Counted from the first letter of the stretch, positions 42,504 to 52,476 are shown. The stretch is DNA of 64,000 nt from Erythrobacter sp. (GCF_035194505.1 NZ_CP136573.1:2982048-3046047); one strand, 5' to 3'. Notes: a model not told the origin generated them from the letters alone. Made by a program: numbers and translations.

Positions 42504-42746
42504 ATGAACCTGTTCGCGCAATTTGCCCTGCTCAGCGATGCCGCCCAGCTTGCCGCGGTGGGGGGCGCGTTCTGGGCCTTTGCTGCGCTGGCGATGCTGA
42601 TGGAGCGCCGCCGCGCCCGCCGCCGCGATGTGGCACGGCTGGAGCAGGTGGGCTGGGTGCCGTGGACCGGCCTGTTCATGATCGCCGCGATCATCGGCGG
42701 CGGATGCCTGGCGATGAGCCTGCCGGTGGTGTTGGGGAGTTTGTAG
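42504..42746 (+). CDS. Small two-helix membrane protein, hypothetical
   Basis: An 80-residue protein with two hydrophobic helices (LAAVGGAFWAFAALAMLM and WTGLFMIAAIIGGGCLAMSLPVVL) joined by a strongly basic loop ERRRARRRDVARLEQ, which should face the cytosol. No family recognised. It stands between the divergent DMT gene and the hairpin-rich spacer. Confidence 0.6.
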   Translation: MNLFAQFALLSDAAQLAAVGGAFWAFAALAMLMERRRARRRDVARLEQVGWVPWTGLFMIAAIIGGGCLAMSLPVVLGSL

Positions 42747-42842
42747 AATTACCCCTCCGTCACGCGCCAGCGGCACGTGCCACCTCCCCATTGCTAGGCA
42801 ACAGGGAGGGACTGAAGAAGCAACCTCTATCGACAGGTAACC

Positions 42843-42936
42843 GGACCCGAAGGGTCCGCAAGGCCGAACGGCCGCCGGCCGGTTAGGCCGAAAGATCCGG
42901 GCCGGAGGGTCCGGATCGGCGTGTCAGAGACACGCC
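42843..42936. repeat. Run of four hairpins at the cpaF 3' end
   Basis: GGACCC-GAA-GGGTCC (42843-42857), GGCC-GAAC-GGCC (42862-42873), GATCCGG-N10-CCGGATC (42894-42917) and GGCGTGTC-AGA-GACACGCC (42918-42936) follow one another. The last includes the final cpaF codons and stop. No T-run; a transcript-end structure or Rho-dependent termination zone is likely. Confidence 0.6.
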
Positions 42937-44471
42937 TCCAAGTAAGCCTGGTCAAACCCGAACTGGCGCGCCTTTTCGAGCGTGTAGGGGCGCAGGCCCG
43001 AGGCGCGGAATTCGCCGAGGATCTTCCCGTCGTCGGTCTCGTCGAGATATTCGAACTTGAACAGCTCCTGCGTCACGATCACGTCGCCTTCCATCCCGAT
43101 CACCTCGGTGATGTTGGTGGTGCGGCGCGAGCCGTCGCGCAGACGCTTCACCTGCACGATCAGATCGACCGATTCGGCGATCTGGCGGCTGATGGCTTCC
43201 TTTGGGATCTTGATGTCGCCCATCAGGATCATGTTCTCCATACGGCCAAGGCACTCGCGCGGGGAGTTGGCGTGGAGCGTACACATCGAGCCGTCGTGAC
43301 CGGTGTTCATCGCGGCGAGGAGGTCGAAACACTCCGCGCCGCGGATTTCGCCCAGGATGATCCGGTCAGGACGCATACGCAGGGCGTTCTTCACAAGGTC
43401 GCCGATGGTGATCGCGCCCTGGCCTTCAAGGTTCGGCGGGCGGGTTTCGAGCGGCAGCCAGTGCGGCTGCTGCAGGCGAAGTTCCGCCGCGTCTTCGATG
43501 GTCAGCACGCGCTCGCCCGGGTCGATCATCTTCGACAGGGCGTTGAGCATGGTCGTCTTACCCGAACCAGTACCGCCCGAGATGACGATGTTCATCCGGC
43601 ACGCGCCCGCGATCTTCAAGGCGGTGCACATCTTGTCCGACATCGAGCCGAAGTCGCGCAGCATATCGAGCGTGATCGGCTTTTCGGAAAACTTACGAAT
43701 CGAGATCGCGGTGCCGCGCAAGGACAGCGGCGGGACGATCACGTTCACGCGGCTGCCGTCCTTGAGGCGGGCGTCAGCCAGCGGCGTGGTCTGGTCAACG
43801 CGGCGGCCGACCTGGTTCACGATGCGCTGCGCGATCGAGAACAGGTGCTGTTCGTCGCGGAAGCGGATCGGGGCGAGCTGGAGCTTGCCCTTCTTTTCGA
43901 TGTAGGTCTGATCCGGCCCGTTGACCATGATATCGGACACGTCGGGATCGTTGAGCAGTTCTTCGAGCGGGCCGAAGCCCAGCAGCTCGTCGATCAGCAC
44001 CTTTTCCAGCGCGAATTGCTCGCGGCGGTTGAGGGTGACCTTGAGCTCGGCCAGCACTTCGAGAATGATCGGGCGGAATTCCTCGGAGAGTTCCTCCTTG
44101 GACAGCGTCGCCGCCGCTTCGGGATCGACGCGTTCGAGCAGGCGCGGGAGCACCTGTTCCTTGATCTCGTGGACGCTGGCTTCAAAGCCGCCGACTTCCG
44201 AATTGCCTTCGTTGACCGAAGTCATGCGTTCGTTGAGGCGGTCCATCGCCTCTGCGCTGGAGGCCGGCCGCGAGGGTGCGGCGGGGGCAGCGGACGGCGC
44301 CGGAGCGACGCGTTCGGCCGAGCCTTCGCCCGGGATCGGCGGGAATTGTTCGCCACCGCGCGGGGCGACGCCGGGGACGCCGGCCCCCTTCATCGGACGC
44401 GCGACCCCGAAAGCAGGCCTTGCGCCCGGCTTCAGTCCGCCAGCGTTGCCCTTCTTGCCGAATGCGCTCAT
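42924..44471 (-). CDS. cpaF: CpaF/TadA-type secretion ATPase
   Basis: A 515-residue type II/IV secretion ATPase that drives Flp/Tad pilus assembly. A Pro/Ala-rich N-terminus (about 1-75) precedes the helical NTD and the RecA core, with Walker A GGTGSGKTTMLNALS, the Asp box TIEDAAELRLQQPHWLPLE, Walker B-like RMRPDRIILGEIRGAECFDLL and the His box NTGHDGSMCTLHANSP. Other cpa genes are not in this window, so it is either the end of a cluster or isolated. ATG 44471 has GGGGG 7 bp upstream. The stop lies in a hairpin. Confidence 0.92.
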   Translation of the reverse strand: MSAFGKKGNAGGLKPGARPAFGVARPMKGAGVPGVAPRGGEQFPPIPGEGSAERVAPAPSAAPAAPSRPASSAEAMDRLNERMTSVNEGNSEVGGFEASVHEIKEQVLPRLLERVDPEAAATLSKEELSEEFRPIILEVLAELKVTLNRREQFALEKVLIDELLGFGPLEELLNDPDVSDIMVNGPDQTYIEKKGKLQLAPIRFRDEQHLFSIAQRIVNQVGRRVDQTTPLADARLKDGSRVNVIVPPLSLRGTAISIRKFSEKPITLDMLRDFGSMSDKMCTALKIAGACRMNIVISGGTGSGKTTMLNALSKMIDPGERVLTIEDAAELRLQQPHWLPLETRPPNLEGQGAITIGDLVKNALRMRPDRIILGEIRGAECFDLLAAMNTGHDGSMCTLHANSPRECLGRMENMILMGDIKIPKEAISRQIAESVDLIVQVKRLRDGSRRTTNITEVIGMEGDVIVTQELFKFEYLDETDDGKILGEFRASGLRPYTLEKARQFGFDQAYLEACL

Positions 44472-44718
44472 TCCCAGCCCCCAAGGCTCATAAATCTGTT
44501 CCACCCGTCTTTCGCCATTGAAGCGAAGGGTATCTTCCGAAAAATGGTGAATATTGGGGAAAGCTTATTTTTTCCCTAAAGCCGTCAGGCTCGCCTGCGC
44601 GGCTGTATCAGACTGGTGCGCGCGGGCAGCCGAGGCATCGCTTGCGGCACGCAGGCCCTTGCCGAACAGGCACTAATGGCTAGAGCGGCACTCGGGCAGC
44701 AGAAGGGACGATAGGCCT

Positions 44719-46554
44719 ATGTGCGGAATCATCGGGATTGTTGGCAGCGCCAGCGTGGCGGACCGGCTGGTCGATGGACTGAAGCGCATGGAATATCGCG
44801 GCTATGACAGCGCCGGGATCTGCACGCTGCACGATGGCGCGCTGGTGCGCCGCCGGGCGGAGGGCAAGCTCGCCAATCTGGCCGCGGTGCTGGCGGGCGA
44901 TCCGGCCCCCGGCCTTGTCGGCATTGCGCATACCCGCTGGGCCACCCACGGCGCGCCGACTTCGGCCAATGCCCACCCCCATGCGACCGGCGAAGTGGCG
45001 ATCGTCCACAATGGCATCATCGAGAACTACAAGGAATTGCGCGCCGAGCTCGCCGCCAAGGGCCGCAAGTTCGAGAGCGAGACCGATACCGAGATTGTCG
45101 CGCACCTGATCTCCGAAGAGGTGGAGAACGGCGCCGATCCGGAAACGGCGGTGCGCACCGTGCTGCCGCGCCTGCGCGGAGCCTTTGCGCTGGCGATTGC
45201 GTTCCGTCAGCACCCGGACCTCCTGATCGGCGCGCGTCTCGGCTCGCCGCTGGTGCTGGGCTATGGCCCCGAAGGCGCCGAGGCGGAGATGTATCTCGGC
45301 TCCGATGCGCTGGCGCTCGCCCCGCTGACCCAGCGCATCGCCTATCTCGAAGAGGGCGACTGGGTGGTGGTGCGCCGCGATTGCGCGCAGATCTACGATG
45401 CCGAGAACCGGCCCGTCACCCGCGAGATCCGCGCCTCGGGCGCTTCGGCGGCGGCGGTGGAGAAGGGCAATTACCGCCACTTCATGCAGAAGGAGATCTA
45501 CGAGCAGCCCACCGTGGTGGCGCAGACGCTCGCCTCCTATCTGCGCCGCTCGGACAATTCCGTGGCGCTGCCGCAGATCGATTTCGACCTGTCGCAGATC
45601 CGCCGCCTCACCATCGTCGCCTGCGGCACCTCCTTCTATGCCGGGATGGTGGCGAAGTACTGGTTCGAGCAGTTCGCCCGCGTGCCGGTGGACATCGATG
45701 TGGCGTCCGAGTTCCGTTACCGCGAGCCGGTGCTGGAAGAGGGCGGCCTGGCGCTGTTCATCTCGCAGAGCGGCGAGACCGCCGATACGCTCGCCGCGCT
45801 CAGGCATTGCAAGGCCAATGGCCAGACCATCGCGGTGGTCGTCAACGTGCCCACCAGCACCATGGCGCGCGAGGCCGATCTGCTGCTGCCGACCCACGCC
45901 GGGCCGGAAATCGGCGTCGCCTCGACCAAGGCCTTCACCTGCCAGCTTGCCGTGCTCGCGGCGCTCGCGGCCCATATGGCGGTGAAGAAGGGCCGGCTGT
46001 CGCGCGAACAGGAGGCGGAGATCGTCCACCACCTGCTCGAAGCGCCCGCTGCCCTCAACGCCGCGCTCGATCATGATGATGATATCGCGGCGATGGCGCA
46101 CCTTATCGCGCCGGCCCGCGATGTGCTCTATCTCGGGCGCGGGCAGGACTATCCGCTGGCGCTGGAAGGCGCATTGAAGCTGAAGGAAATCAGCTACATC
46201 CACGCCGAAGGCTATGCTGCGGGCGAGATGAAGCACGGGCCCATCGCCCTCATCGACGAAGCCGTGCCGGTGGTGGTGATCGCGCCGTCGGGCCCGCTGT
46301 TCGAAAAGACCGTCTCCAACATGGAGGAAGTGCGCGCGCGCGGCGGGCAGGTGGTGCTGATTTCCGATGGCAAGGGCCTTGCCGAAGCGGGCGAGGGCTG
46401 CATCGCGACGATCGAGATGCCGGTGGTCCACCCGCTGATCGCGCCGCTGGTCTATGCGATTCCCGTCCAGCTGCTGGCCTATCACGTGGCCCTGGTAAAA
46501 GGCACGGATGTCGACCAACCGCGCAATCTCGCCAAGTCGGTGACCGTTGAATAA
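44719..46554 (+). CDS. glmS: Glutamine-fructose-6-phosphate aminotransferase (isomerizing)
   Basis: A 611-residue enzyme making glucosamine-6-phosphate, the entry to peptidoglycan and LPS amino sugars. The N-terminal glutaminase starts MCGIIGIVG with nucleophile Cys2 and shows HTRWATHGAPT and HNGIIENY. Two SIS domains follow: CGTSFYAGMVAKYW, SQSGETADTLAAL, ASTKAFTCQL, and the C-terminal LAYHVALVKGTDVDQPRNLAKSVTVE. No glmS ribozyme was recognised upstream (expected only in Gram-positives). The preceding spacer 44508-44718 holds the dyad GGGAAA-N7-TTTCCC near 44557 and nothing else clear. Confidence 0.96.
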   Translation: MCGIIGIVGSASVADRLVDGLKRMEYRGYDSAGICTLHDGALVRRRAEGKLANLAAVLAGDPAPGLVGIAHTRWATHGAPTSANAHPHATGEVAIVHNGIIENYKELRAELAAKGRKFESETDTEIVAHLISEEVENGADPETAVRTVLPRLRGAFALAIAFRQHPDLLIGARLGSPLVLGYGPEGAEAEMYLGSDALALAPLTQRIAYLEEGDWVVVRRDCAQIYDAENRPVTREIRASGASAAAVEKGNYRHFMQKEIYEQPTVVAQTLASYLRRSDNSVALPQIDFDLSQIRRLTIVACGTSFYAGMVAKYWFEQFARVPVDIDVASEFRYREPVLEEGGLALFISQSGETADTLAALRHCKANGQTIAVVVNVPTSTMAREADLLLPTHAGPEIGVASTKAFTCQLAVLAALAAHMAVKKGRLSREQEAEIVHHLLEAPAALNAALDHDDDIAAMAHLIAPARDVLYLGRGQDYPLALEGALKLKEISYIHAEGYAAGEMKHGPIALIDEAVPVVVIAPSGPLFEKTVSNMEEVRARGGQVVLISDGKGLAEAGEGCIATIEMPVVHPLIAPLVYAIPVQLLAYHVALVKGTDVDQPRNLAKSVTVE

Positions 46555-46640
46555 GCCCTCAGGGTGCTGTTAACTATCGCCTTTCGGGATTAGCGGGGGA
46601 ATTTACCGCAATCTAACCTTTGGCAGTTAAGGTTGCTCTT

Positions 46641-48995
46641 GTGACCGAACTGCCATCCCCCAATAGCGCCACCCGACCGGCTGATTTGCCGGTCTCGGCC
46701 GTGCTTGGCCTGTCGGACAAGGGCGATTACGACTGGGCGCGCCTGCGCGGTCTGCAATATCCCGCGCTTGCCAAGCTGGCCTTCTATCGCACCTTCACCC
46801 AGGCGATTCTCGCGGTGTTCGTGGCGCAAATCTTTGTCGCCGAGGTGGGCCTCATCGGCATGGGCCTGTGGATGGCGGTGATGGCGATCGTGCACTGGCA
46901 CGGCACCCGAGTCGACCTTGCGCTGGCCGATGTCGACCGGCGGCGGGTCACCCGCGCGGAATTCATGCGGCAGGCAAACACTGCCGTGCTCTCGGCCCTC
47001 GTGTGGGGCGCGGCCATCGTCATCTTCCCCTTCTTCGGCGATCCCGGCGATCTGATGGCGATGCTGATGGTGGTGGCGATCCTCGTGTCGGGATCGGTGT
47101 TCTTCTACACTGCCGCGCCATTCGGGATTGTCTGCTTCATCGGCATCATCGGTGTGTCCACCGTGCTCCACTTCGCCTTTGCGGGCCTGTGGCTGGGCGC
47201 GGTGGGCGCGGTGCTGTTCACCATCGTCGCGCTGCTCGGCACGGTCGAGGTCGGGCGCACCTTCCTGACCGCGCGCTTCGCCGAAGCGGCCGTGGTGGAG
47301 AAGGAAGAGGTCGTCTCGCTGCTGCTGCGCGAGTTCGAGGAGAACGAGGCCGACTGGCTGTGGGAGATCGATACCACCCGCCGTCTGCGCTCGGTGTCGC
47401 CGCGCTTCGCCTATGCGCTGGGCCGTCCTCAGGTCGAGGTCGAGGGGATGCCGCTGCTCGAGCTGGTGGCGGGGCGCAACTGGGATACCGGGCAATTCCC
47501 GCCCAGCCTTCACGATCTGGCCGAGCGGCTCAAGAACCGCGAGAATTTCTCCAATATCCTCGTGCAGGTCTCGATCCTGGGCGAGGAGCGCTGGTGGGAG
47601 CTTTCGGGCACCCCGATCCGCGATGATCGCGGGCGCTTTATCGGTTTCCGCGGCGTCGGCTCGGATGTCACCGAACAGCGCAAGTCGTCGGAAAAGATCG
47701 CGTTCCTTGCGCGCTTCGATACGCTCACCCAGCTGCCCAACCGCCTGCAACTGACCGAGGGGCTGGGCGAGGCGCTGCGCTATGCCGAGCAGTGGCGCAC
47801 GCGCTGCGCATTGCTGATGGTGGATCTCGACCGCTTCAAGTCGGTCAACGATTCGCTCGGCCACATGACCGGCGACAAGCTGCTGGCGCAGGTGTCGGCG
47901 CGGCTCAAATCGCTGATGGGCGAAAACCAGCTGTGCGGCCGTCTGGGCGGCGACGAATTCGCGATCGTGATCCGCGATCTCTCCAAGGCCGACGAGATCA
48001 ACACGCTCGCCCGGCTGGTGATCGATCAGCTGTCCGAACCCTATCAGGTCGATCAGCACACGCTTTATGTCGGCGCCAGCGTCGGCTCGGCGATGGGTCC
48101 GCGTGACGGGCGCACGGTCGAGGAACTGATGCGCAACGCCGACCTTGCGCTCTACCGCGCCAAGGATGCGGGCGGGGGCGAGCATTGCCGCTTCGAGCCG
48201 ATGCTCCACGCCTCCGCCGAGGAACGCCGCCAGCTCGAAGTCGCGCTGCGCAAGGCGCTGGGCCGCGACGAGATGGAGCTGCACTATCAGCCGGTGGTCG
48301 ATTCGCGCAGCGAGACTGTGGTCAGCTTCGAGCCGCTGGTGCGCTGGAACAGCACCGATCACGGCTTTGTCAGCCCCGGCAAGTTCATCCCGCTGGCCGA
48401 GGATACCCGCCTGATCGTGCCGATCGGCAAGTGGGTGATGCGCAAGGCCTGCGAGGAAGCGCGCAACTGGCCCGAGCACGTCAAGGTCAACGTCAACGTC
48501 TCGCCCGAACAGCTGCTAGAACCCGGCTTCCATCAGGAAGTGGTCGAAGCGCTGGCGGCGAGCGGCCTGCGCCCCGAACGGCTTGAAGTGGAAGTGACCG
48601 AGAGCATCTTCCTGCGCGATGCGAGCGTGGCCCGCAATGCGCTGGAGCAGGTCATGGCGCTGGGCTGCTCGGTCGCGCTCGACGACTTCGGGACGGGCTA
48701 TTCCTCGCTCGGCTACATCCGCAAGCTCAAGTTCTCGACCATCAAGGTCGATCGCACCTTCGTGCAGGGCGCAGCGCAAGGCAGTGCGGAAAGCCTCGCG
48801 ATCATCAACGCGGTGGTCGCCATGGCCAAGAGCCTCGACATGACCACCACGGCAGAAGGCGTGGAAACCGCCGAGGAAGCCGAACTGATCCGCAACCTCG
48901 GCTGCGACAAGATCCAGGGCTATTACTTCGGCCGCCCGATGGCGAGCATCGAAGCGCAGCGCCTGTTCAACAACCCGCGCATTCTGCGGGCGTAA
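46641..48995 (+). CDS. Membrane GGDEF/EAL cyclic-di-GMP signalling protein with PAS domain
   Basis: A 784-residue protein. Five or so transmembrane helices (about 45-210) precede a PAS-like domain (about 235-350, ending GFRGVGSDVTEQR), a GGDEF domain (about 360-520) with RLGGDEFAI, and a C-terminal EAL domain. The cyclase RxxD inhibitory site is absent. In the phosphodiesterase the EAL motif reads EPL, but NVNVSPEQL, EVTES, DDFGTGYSSL, IKVDRTFV, TAEGVET and QGYYFGRPM are kept, so the activity may persist. GTG 46641 follows AAGG; TTG 46620 is an alternative. Confidence 0.9.
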   Translation: MTELPSPNSATRPADLPVSAVLGLSDKGDYDWARLRGLQYPALAKLAFYRTFTQAILAVFVAQIFVAEVGLIGMGLWMAVMAIVHWHGTRVDLALADVDRRRVTRAEFMRQANTAVLSALVWGAAIVIFPFFGDPGDLMAMLMVVAILVSGSVFFYTAAPFGIVCFIGIIGVSTVLHFAFAGLWLGAVGAVLFTIVALLGTVEVGRTFLTARFAEAAVVEKEEVVSLLLREFEENEADWLWEIDTTRRLRSVSPRFAYALGRPQVEVEGMPLLELVAGRNWDTGQFPPSLHDLAERLKNRENFSNILVQVSILGEERWWELSGTPIRDDRGRFIGFRGVGSDVTEQRKSSEKIAFLARFDTLTQLPNRLQLTEGLGEALRYAEQWRTRCALLMVDLDRFKSVNDSLGHMTGDKLLAQVSARLKSLMGENQLCGRLGGDEFAIVIRDLSKADEINTLARLVIDQLSEPYQVDQHTLYVGASVGSAMGPRDGRTVEELMRNADLALYRAKDAGGGEHCRFEPMLHASAEERRQLEVALRKALGRDEMELHYQPVVDSRSETVVSFEPLVRWNSTDHGFVSPGKFIPLAEDTRLIVPIGKWVMRKACEEARNWPEHVKVNVNVSPEQLLEPGFHQEVVEALAASGLRPERLEVEVTESIFLRDASVARNALEQVMALGCSVALDDFGTGYSSLGYIRKLKFSTIKVDRTFVQGAAQGSAESLAIINAVVAMAKSLDMTTTAEGVETAEEAELIRNLGCDKIQGYYFGRPMASIEAQRLFNNPRILRA

Positions 48996-48998
48996 GGC

Positions 48999-49688
48999 TT
49001 ACGCGCTGGCGAGCGCGCCGAGGATATTCTCGAACAAGCGCCGACCATCGGCCCCGCCAAGCGCGGCCACGGCTGCCGGTTCGATCGCGCGTTCGGGGTG
49101 CGGCATCATGCCCAGCACCCGGCCATTGGCGCTCAGCACCCCGGCAATATCGCGCGCCGAGCCATTGACGGCCTCGGCATAGCGGAAGGCAACGCGGCCT
49201 TCGCCTTCGAGCCGGTCGAGCGTCTCGGCATCGGCAAAGTAATTGCCATCGTGGTGGGCGACGGGGATGTGCAGGGTCTCGCCCCTCACAAAGCCGCTGG
49301 TGAACATCGTGTCGGTGTTCTCTGCCGTCAGCGCGACGGTGCGGCAGATGAAGCGCTGGCCAGCATTGCGCATCAGCGCGCCGGGCAGCAGGCGCGCTTC
49401 GGTGAGCACCTGGAAGCCGTTGCACACGCCGAGCACCGGCACCCCGCGCTCCGCCGCCGCGACAATCGCGCGCATGATCGGGCTTTGTGCGGCCATCGCG
49501 CCGGAACGCAGATAGTCGCCATAGGAAAAGCCGCCGGGCAGGGCGATGAGATCAAGCCCGTCAGGCAGATCGGCATCGCCGTGCCACACGCGGATGGCCT
49601 TCTGGCCCGAGAGCGCCTCGAGGGCGCTTGCCATGTCCCGGTCGCAGTTGGAGCCCGGGAAGGTGATCACTGCGGCGCGGAAAGCCAT
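48999..49688 (-). CDS. purQ: Phosphoribosylformylglycinamidine synthase subunit PurQ
   Basis: A 229-residue class I glutamine amidotransferase that supplies ammonia for FGAM synthesis in purine formation. The N-terminus AVITFPGSNCDRDM, LIALPGGFSYGDYLRSGA, the nucleophile Cys in VLGVCNGFQVL, and the His-Glu pair in GMMPHPERAIEP are all present. It follows purS by 4 bp. Its partner purL is not in this window. Confidence 0.95.
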   Translation of the reverse strand: MAFRAAVITFPGSNCDRDMASALEALSGQKAIRVWHGDADLPDGLDLIALPGGFSYGDYLRSGAMAAQSPIMRAIVAAAERGVPVLGVCNGFQVLTEARLLPGALMRNAGQRFICRTVALTAENTDTMFTSGFVRGETLHIPVAHHDGNYFADAETLDRLEGEGRVAFRYAEAVNGSARDIAGVLSANGRVLGMMPHPERAIEPAAVAALGGADGRRLFENILGALASA

Positions 49689-49692
49689 GGCC

Positions 49693-49941
49693 TCAGGCTC
49701 CTTCGGTTGAGCCAGAAACTTCGATCGAGAAGTTCTCGATCACGGTGTTGGCGAGCAGCTTTTCGCACATCTGGGTGAGCGCGGCATGGTCGGTGCCGTC
49801 GGCGACATCGAGCTCGATCAGCCGGCCGATGCGCACGTCGCTGACACCATCAAAGCCGAGGCCTTCGAGCGCATGGTGCACCGCGCGGCCCTGCGGGTCG
49901 AGCACGCCGGGCTTCAATCGGACAAGAACACGGACTTTCAT
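49693..49941 (-). CDS. purS: Phosphoribosylformylglycinamidine synthase subunit PurS
   Basis: An 82-residue protein, KVRVLVRLKPGVLDPQGRAV at the start and MCEKLLANTVIENFSIE near the end, matching PurS, which bridges PurL and PurQ. It leads purQ; both face away from the receptor gene to the right. The 298-bp gap to that gene (49942-50239) shows only divergent promoter space, with no structured element beyond short dyads. Confidence 0.94.
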   Translation of the reverse strand: MKVRVLVRLKPGVLDPQGRAVHHALEGLGFDGVSDVRIGRLIELDVADGTDHAALTQMCEKLLANTVIENFSIEVSGSTEGA

Positions 49942-50239
49942 GGGGCGGGACTCCTCGCCGGGCGCTTAGGGATCTGGGCGCCGCTATAGCGCGAAGCGGG
50001 CGCGGCGCAATCGCCCCGCGCGTGATTGTGCACCGCGCGCGGGGGGCGGCGTTTGTCGCAGTCCGGTCGCATAGCGGGCAAACCTGTAACCTTGATGCAA
50101 CATGCGCAAACATAGTGGCGCATCGGCGGGCTTGTGCGCTGCACAATTGCAAAGCCTTGTCGCAAATCTGCGCAGAAACTGCCAGCGGGGCGGCACCCGT
50201 TCCACTCTCCTTGTGATCATTCCGAAAGGGGCTTGTTCG

Positions 50240-52459
50240 ATGTCTCAGCGTATCACTGCCATCCGCGCCGCATGGGCCGGTTCGACCATTCTGGCGGCGG
50301 CCTTTGCCTTTGCCGCACCTGCCGCGGCGCAGGATGCCGAAGCCACCGCCAGCGAAGAGGGCCAGCTGGCCACCATCATCGTCACCGCCAACCGCCGCGA
50401 GGAAAACCTCCAGGACGTCGCGGTGTCGGCCGAGATTCTCGATCAGCAGCGCATCGACACGATCTTCAGCGCCTCGGGCGATGTGACGGCGCTCGCCGGT
50501 TCGGTTCCGGGCCTCAACGTCGAAAGCTCGAACGGCCGTGTCGCCCCGCGCTTCTATATCCGCGGCCTCGGCAACACCGATTTCGATCTCGCCGCCTCGC
50601 AGCCGGTCTCGGTGCTGCTTGACGATGTCGTGATGGAGAACGTCACCCTCAAGAGCTTCCCGATCTTCGATGTCGAGCGCGTCGAAGTGCTGCGCGGCCC
50701 GCAGGGCACGCTGTTCGGCCGCAACACCCCGGCCGGGATCGTCAAGGTCGACAGCATCAAGCCGGGTCAGGAAATGGACGTGCGCGCCGGCCTGTCCTTT
50801 GCCAGCCTCGACACGATCACCCTGAGCGGCGCGGTCGGCGGACCGCTGATCGAAGACAAGCTTGCCTTCCGTGTCGCGACCCAGTTGCAGCGCCGCGGCG
50901 ACTGGATCGACAACGGCTTCACCAACCAGAAGAACGTGCTGGGCAGCTTCACCGATTTCGCCATCCGTGGCCAGCTGCTGTTCACCCCGACCGAGCGGGC
51001 GAGCATCCTTGCCTCGGTCAACTTCCGTGATCTCGACGGCGCTTCGACCTTCTTCCGCGCCAACGTGCTCGGGCCGAACAACAACAACCTCAACGCCAAT
51101 TATGATCGTGGCACCGTGTTCTACGATGGCGGCGGCGGCAACCGGGTGAACTACAAGCAGTTCGGCGCGACGCTGACTGCGGCCTATGAATTCGACGGCG
51201 CGACGCTCACCTCGATCACCAGCCGCTGGACCACTGATGGTTCGGGCCGCGGCGATATCGACGGCGGCTTCGGCGCCGTGTTCCTGCCGCGCATGGGCCC
51301 GGGCTTCATTCCCTTCCCGTCCGATACGCAGGATTCGATCGATCTCAAGCAGACCACGCAGGAGGTGCGCCTCGCCTCGAACGGCGATGGTGCGCTCAGC
51401 TGGCAGATCGGCGGCTTCTATTTCGACAGCGATTTCGACGTCACCACCGTCGGCTTCACCTTCCCGCCGCCGGCCACCGTCAACCACACCAACGAAGCCT
51501 GGGCGGCGTTCGGCCAGCTGTCCTACCAGCTCACCGACATGCTCAAGGTCACCGGCGGTCTGCGCTACACCGACGACCAGAAGGACTTCTTCGTGCGCAC
51601 CGGCGCGCCGCAAGCGCGCAGCGTGGGTGACAGCCGCCTGAGCTGGGACCTCGCGGTGTTTGCCGATCTGTCGGATGATGCCAGCGTCTATGCTAAGGTC
51701 GCCAACGCCTTTCGCGCGCCGACCATCCAGGGCCGTGACGTCGCCTTCTTCGGTGCGCCCTCGATCGCGCAGTCGGAAAAGATCACCTCGTGGGAAGCCG
51801 GCTTCAAGACCGAGCTGGCCGATCGCAAGGTGCGTCTCAACGGTGCGGTGTTCTACTACACTGTCGAAGATCCGCAGTTCACCGCTGTCGGCGGTGCGGG
51901 CAACCTCGTCCAGCTGATCAACGCCAACAAGGGCGAGGCCTATGGCTTCGAACTCGACAGCGCCTTCCAGATCACGCCGAACTTCCTTGTGACGCTGGGC
52001 ATGGCCTACAACAACACCGAGATCCAGGATCCCAACCTTGCGGTGGGCATCTGTGCGCAGTGCAACGTGACCGATCCGACCCGCGTGATCGGCGGCAGCA
52101 CCCGCGCGCTGATCGACGGCAATCCCTTCCCCAACGCGCCCGAGTGGAGCGGCGATTTCACTGCGCGCTACGGCATTCCGATGGGTGACAGCGGCGAGTT
52201 CTTCATCTTCACCGACTGGACCTACCTCGGCGAGACGAACTTCCTGCTTTACACCAGCCGCGAATTCAACGCCGGGAGCCGCATCGAAGGCGGCCTGCGC
52301 GTCGGCTATTCGGGCGGCAATGGCGAGTGGGAACTGGCGGCCTTCGCCCGCAACATCACCAATGAAGACAACGTGCTGGGCGTGATTGATTTCAACAACA
52401 ACACCGCCTTCGTCAACGAACCGCGCGTCATCGGCGTGTCGTTCAACGTCAACTACTGA
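50240..52459 (+). CDS. TonB-dependent outer-membrane receptor
   Basis: A 739-residue receptor: signal peptide ending FAAPAAAQ, a TonB-box-like stretch LATIIVTANRREENLQDV, a plug domain (VSVLLDDVVMENVTL, VERVEVLRGPQGTLFGRNTPAGIV), and a 22-strand barrel ending VIGVSFNVNY with an aromatic last residue. This is the siderophore/iron-type (CirA-like) architecture common in sphingomonads; the ligand is unknown. ATG 50240 follows GAAAGGGG. A strong bidirectional terminator follows. It lies between purS and purC together with two minus-strand genes. Confidence 0.92.
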   Translation: MSQRITAIRAAWAGSTILAAAFAFAAPAAAQDAEATASEEGQLATIIVTANRREENLQDVAVSAEILDQQRIDTIFSASGDVTALAGSVPGLNVESSNGRVAPRFYIRGLGNTDFDLAASQPVSVLLDDVVMENVTLKSFPIFDVERVEVLRGPQGTLFGRNTPAGIVKVDSIKPGQEMDVRAGLSFASLDTITLSGAVGGPLIEDKLAFRVATQLQRRGDWIDNGFTNQKNVLGSFTDFAIRGQLLFTPTERASILASVNFRDLDGASTFFRANVLGPNNNNLNANYDRGTVFYDGGGGNRVNYKQFGATLTAAYEFDGATLTSITSRWTTDGSGRGDIDGGFGAVFLPRMGPGFIPFPSDTQDSIDLKQTTQEVRLASNGDGALSWQIGGFYFDSDFDVTTVGFTFPPPATVNHTNEAWAAFGQLSYQLTDMLKVTGGLRYTDDQKDFFVRTGAPQARSVGDSRLSWDLAVFADLSDDASVYAKVANAFRAPTIQGRDVAFFGAPSIAQSEKITSWEAGFKTELADRKVRLNGAVFYYTVEDPQFTAVGGAGNLVQLINANKGEAYGFELDSAFQITPNFLVTLGMAYNNTEIQDPNLAVGICAQCNVTDPTRVIGGSTRALIDGNPFPNAPEWSGDFTARYGIPMGDSGEFFIFTDWTYLGETNFLLYTSREFNAGSRIEGGLRVGYSGGNGEWELAAFARNITNEDNVLGVIDFNNNTAFVNEPRVIGVSFNVNY

Positions 52460-52476
52460 TCGCTCAGGCGACCAAC

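Noticed and set aside
44557..44718. glmS ribozyme or riboswitch in the leader of glmS
   Set aside because: No conserved catalytic core seen; this ribozyme is a Gram-positive feature and the leader is short.
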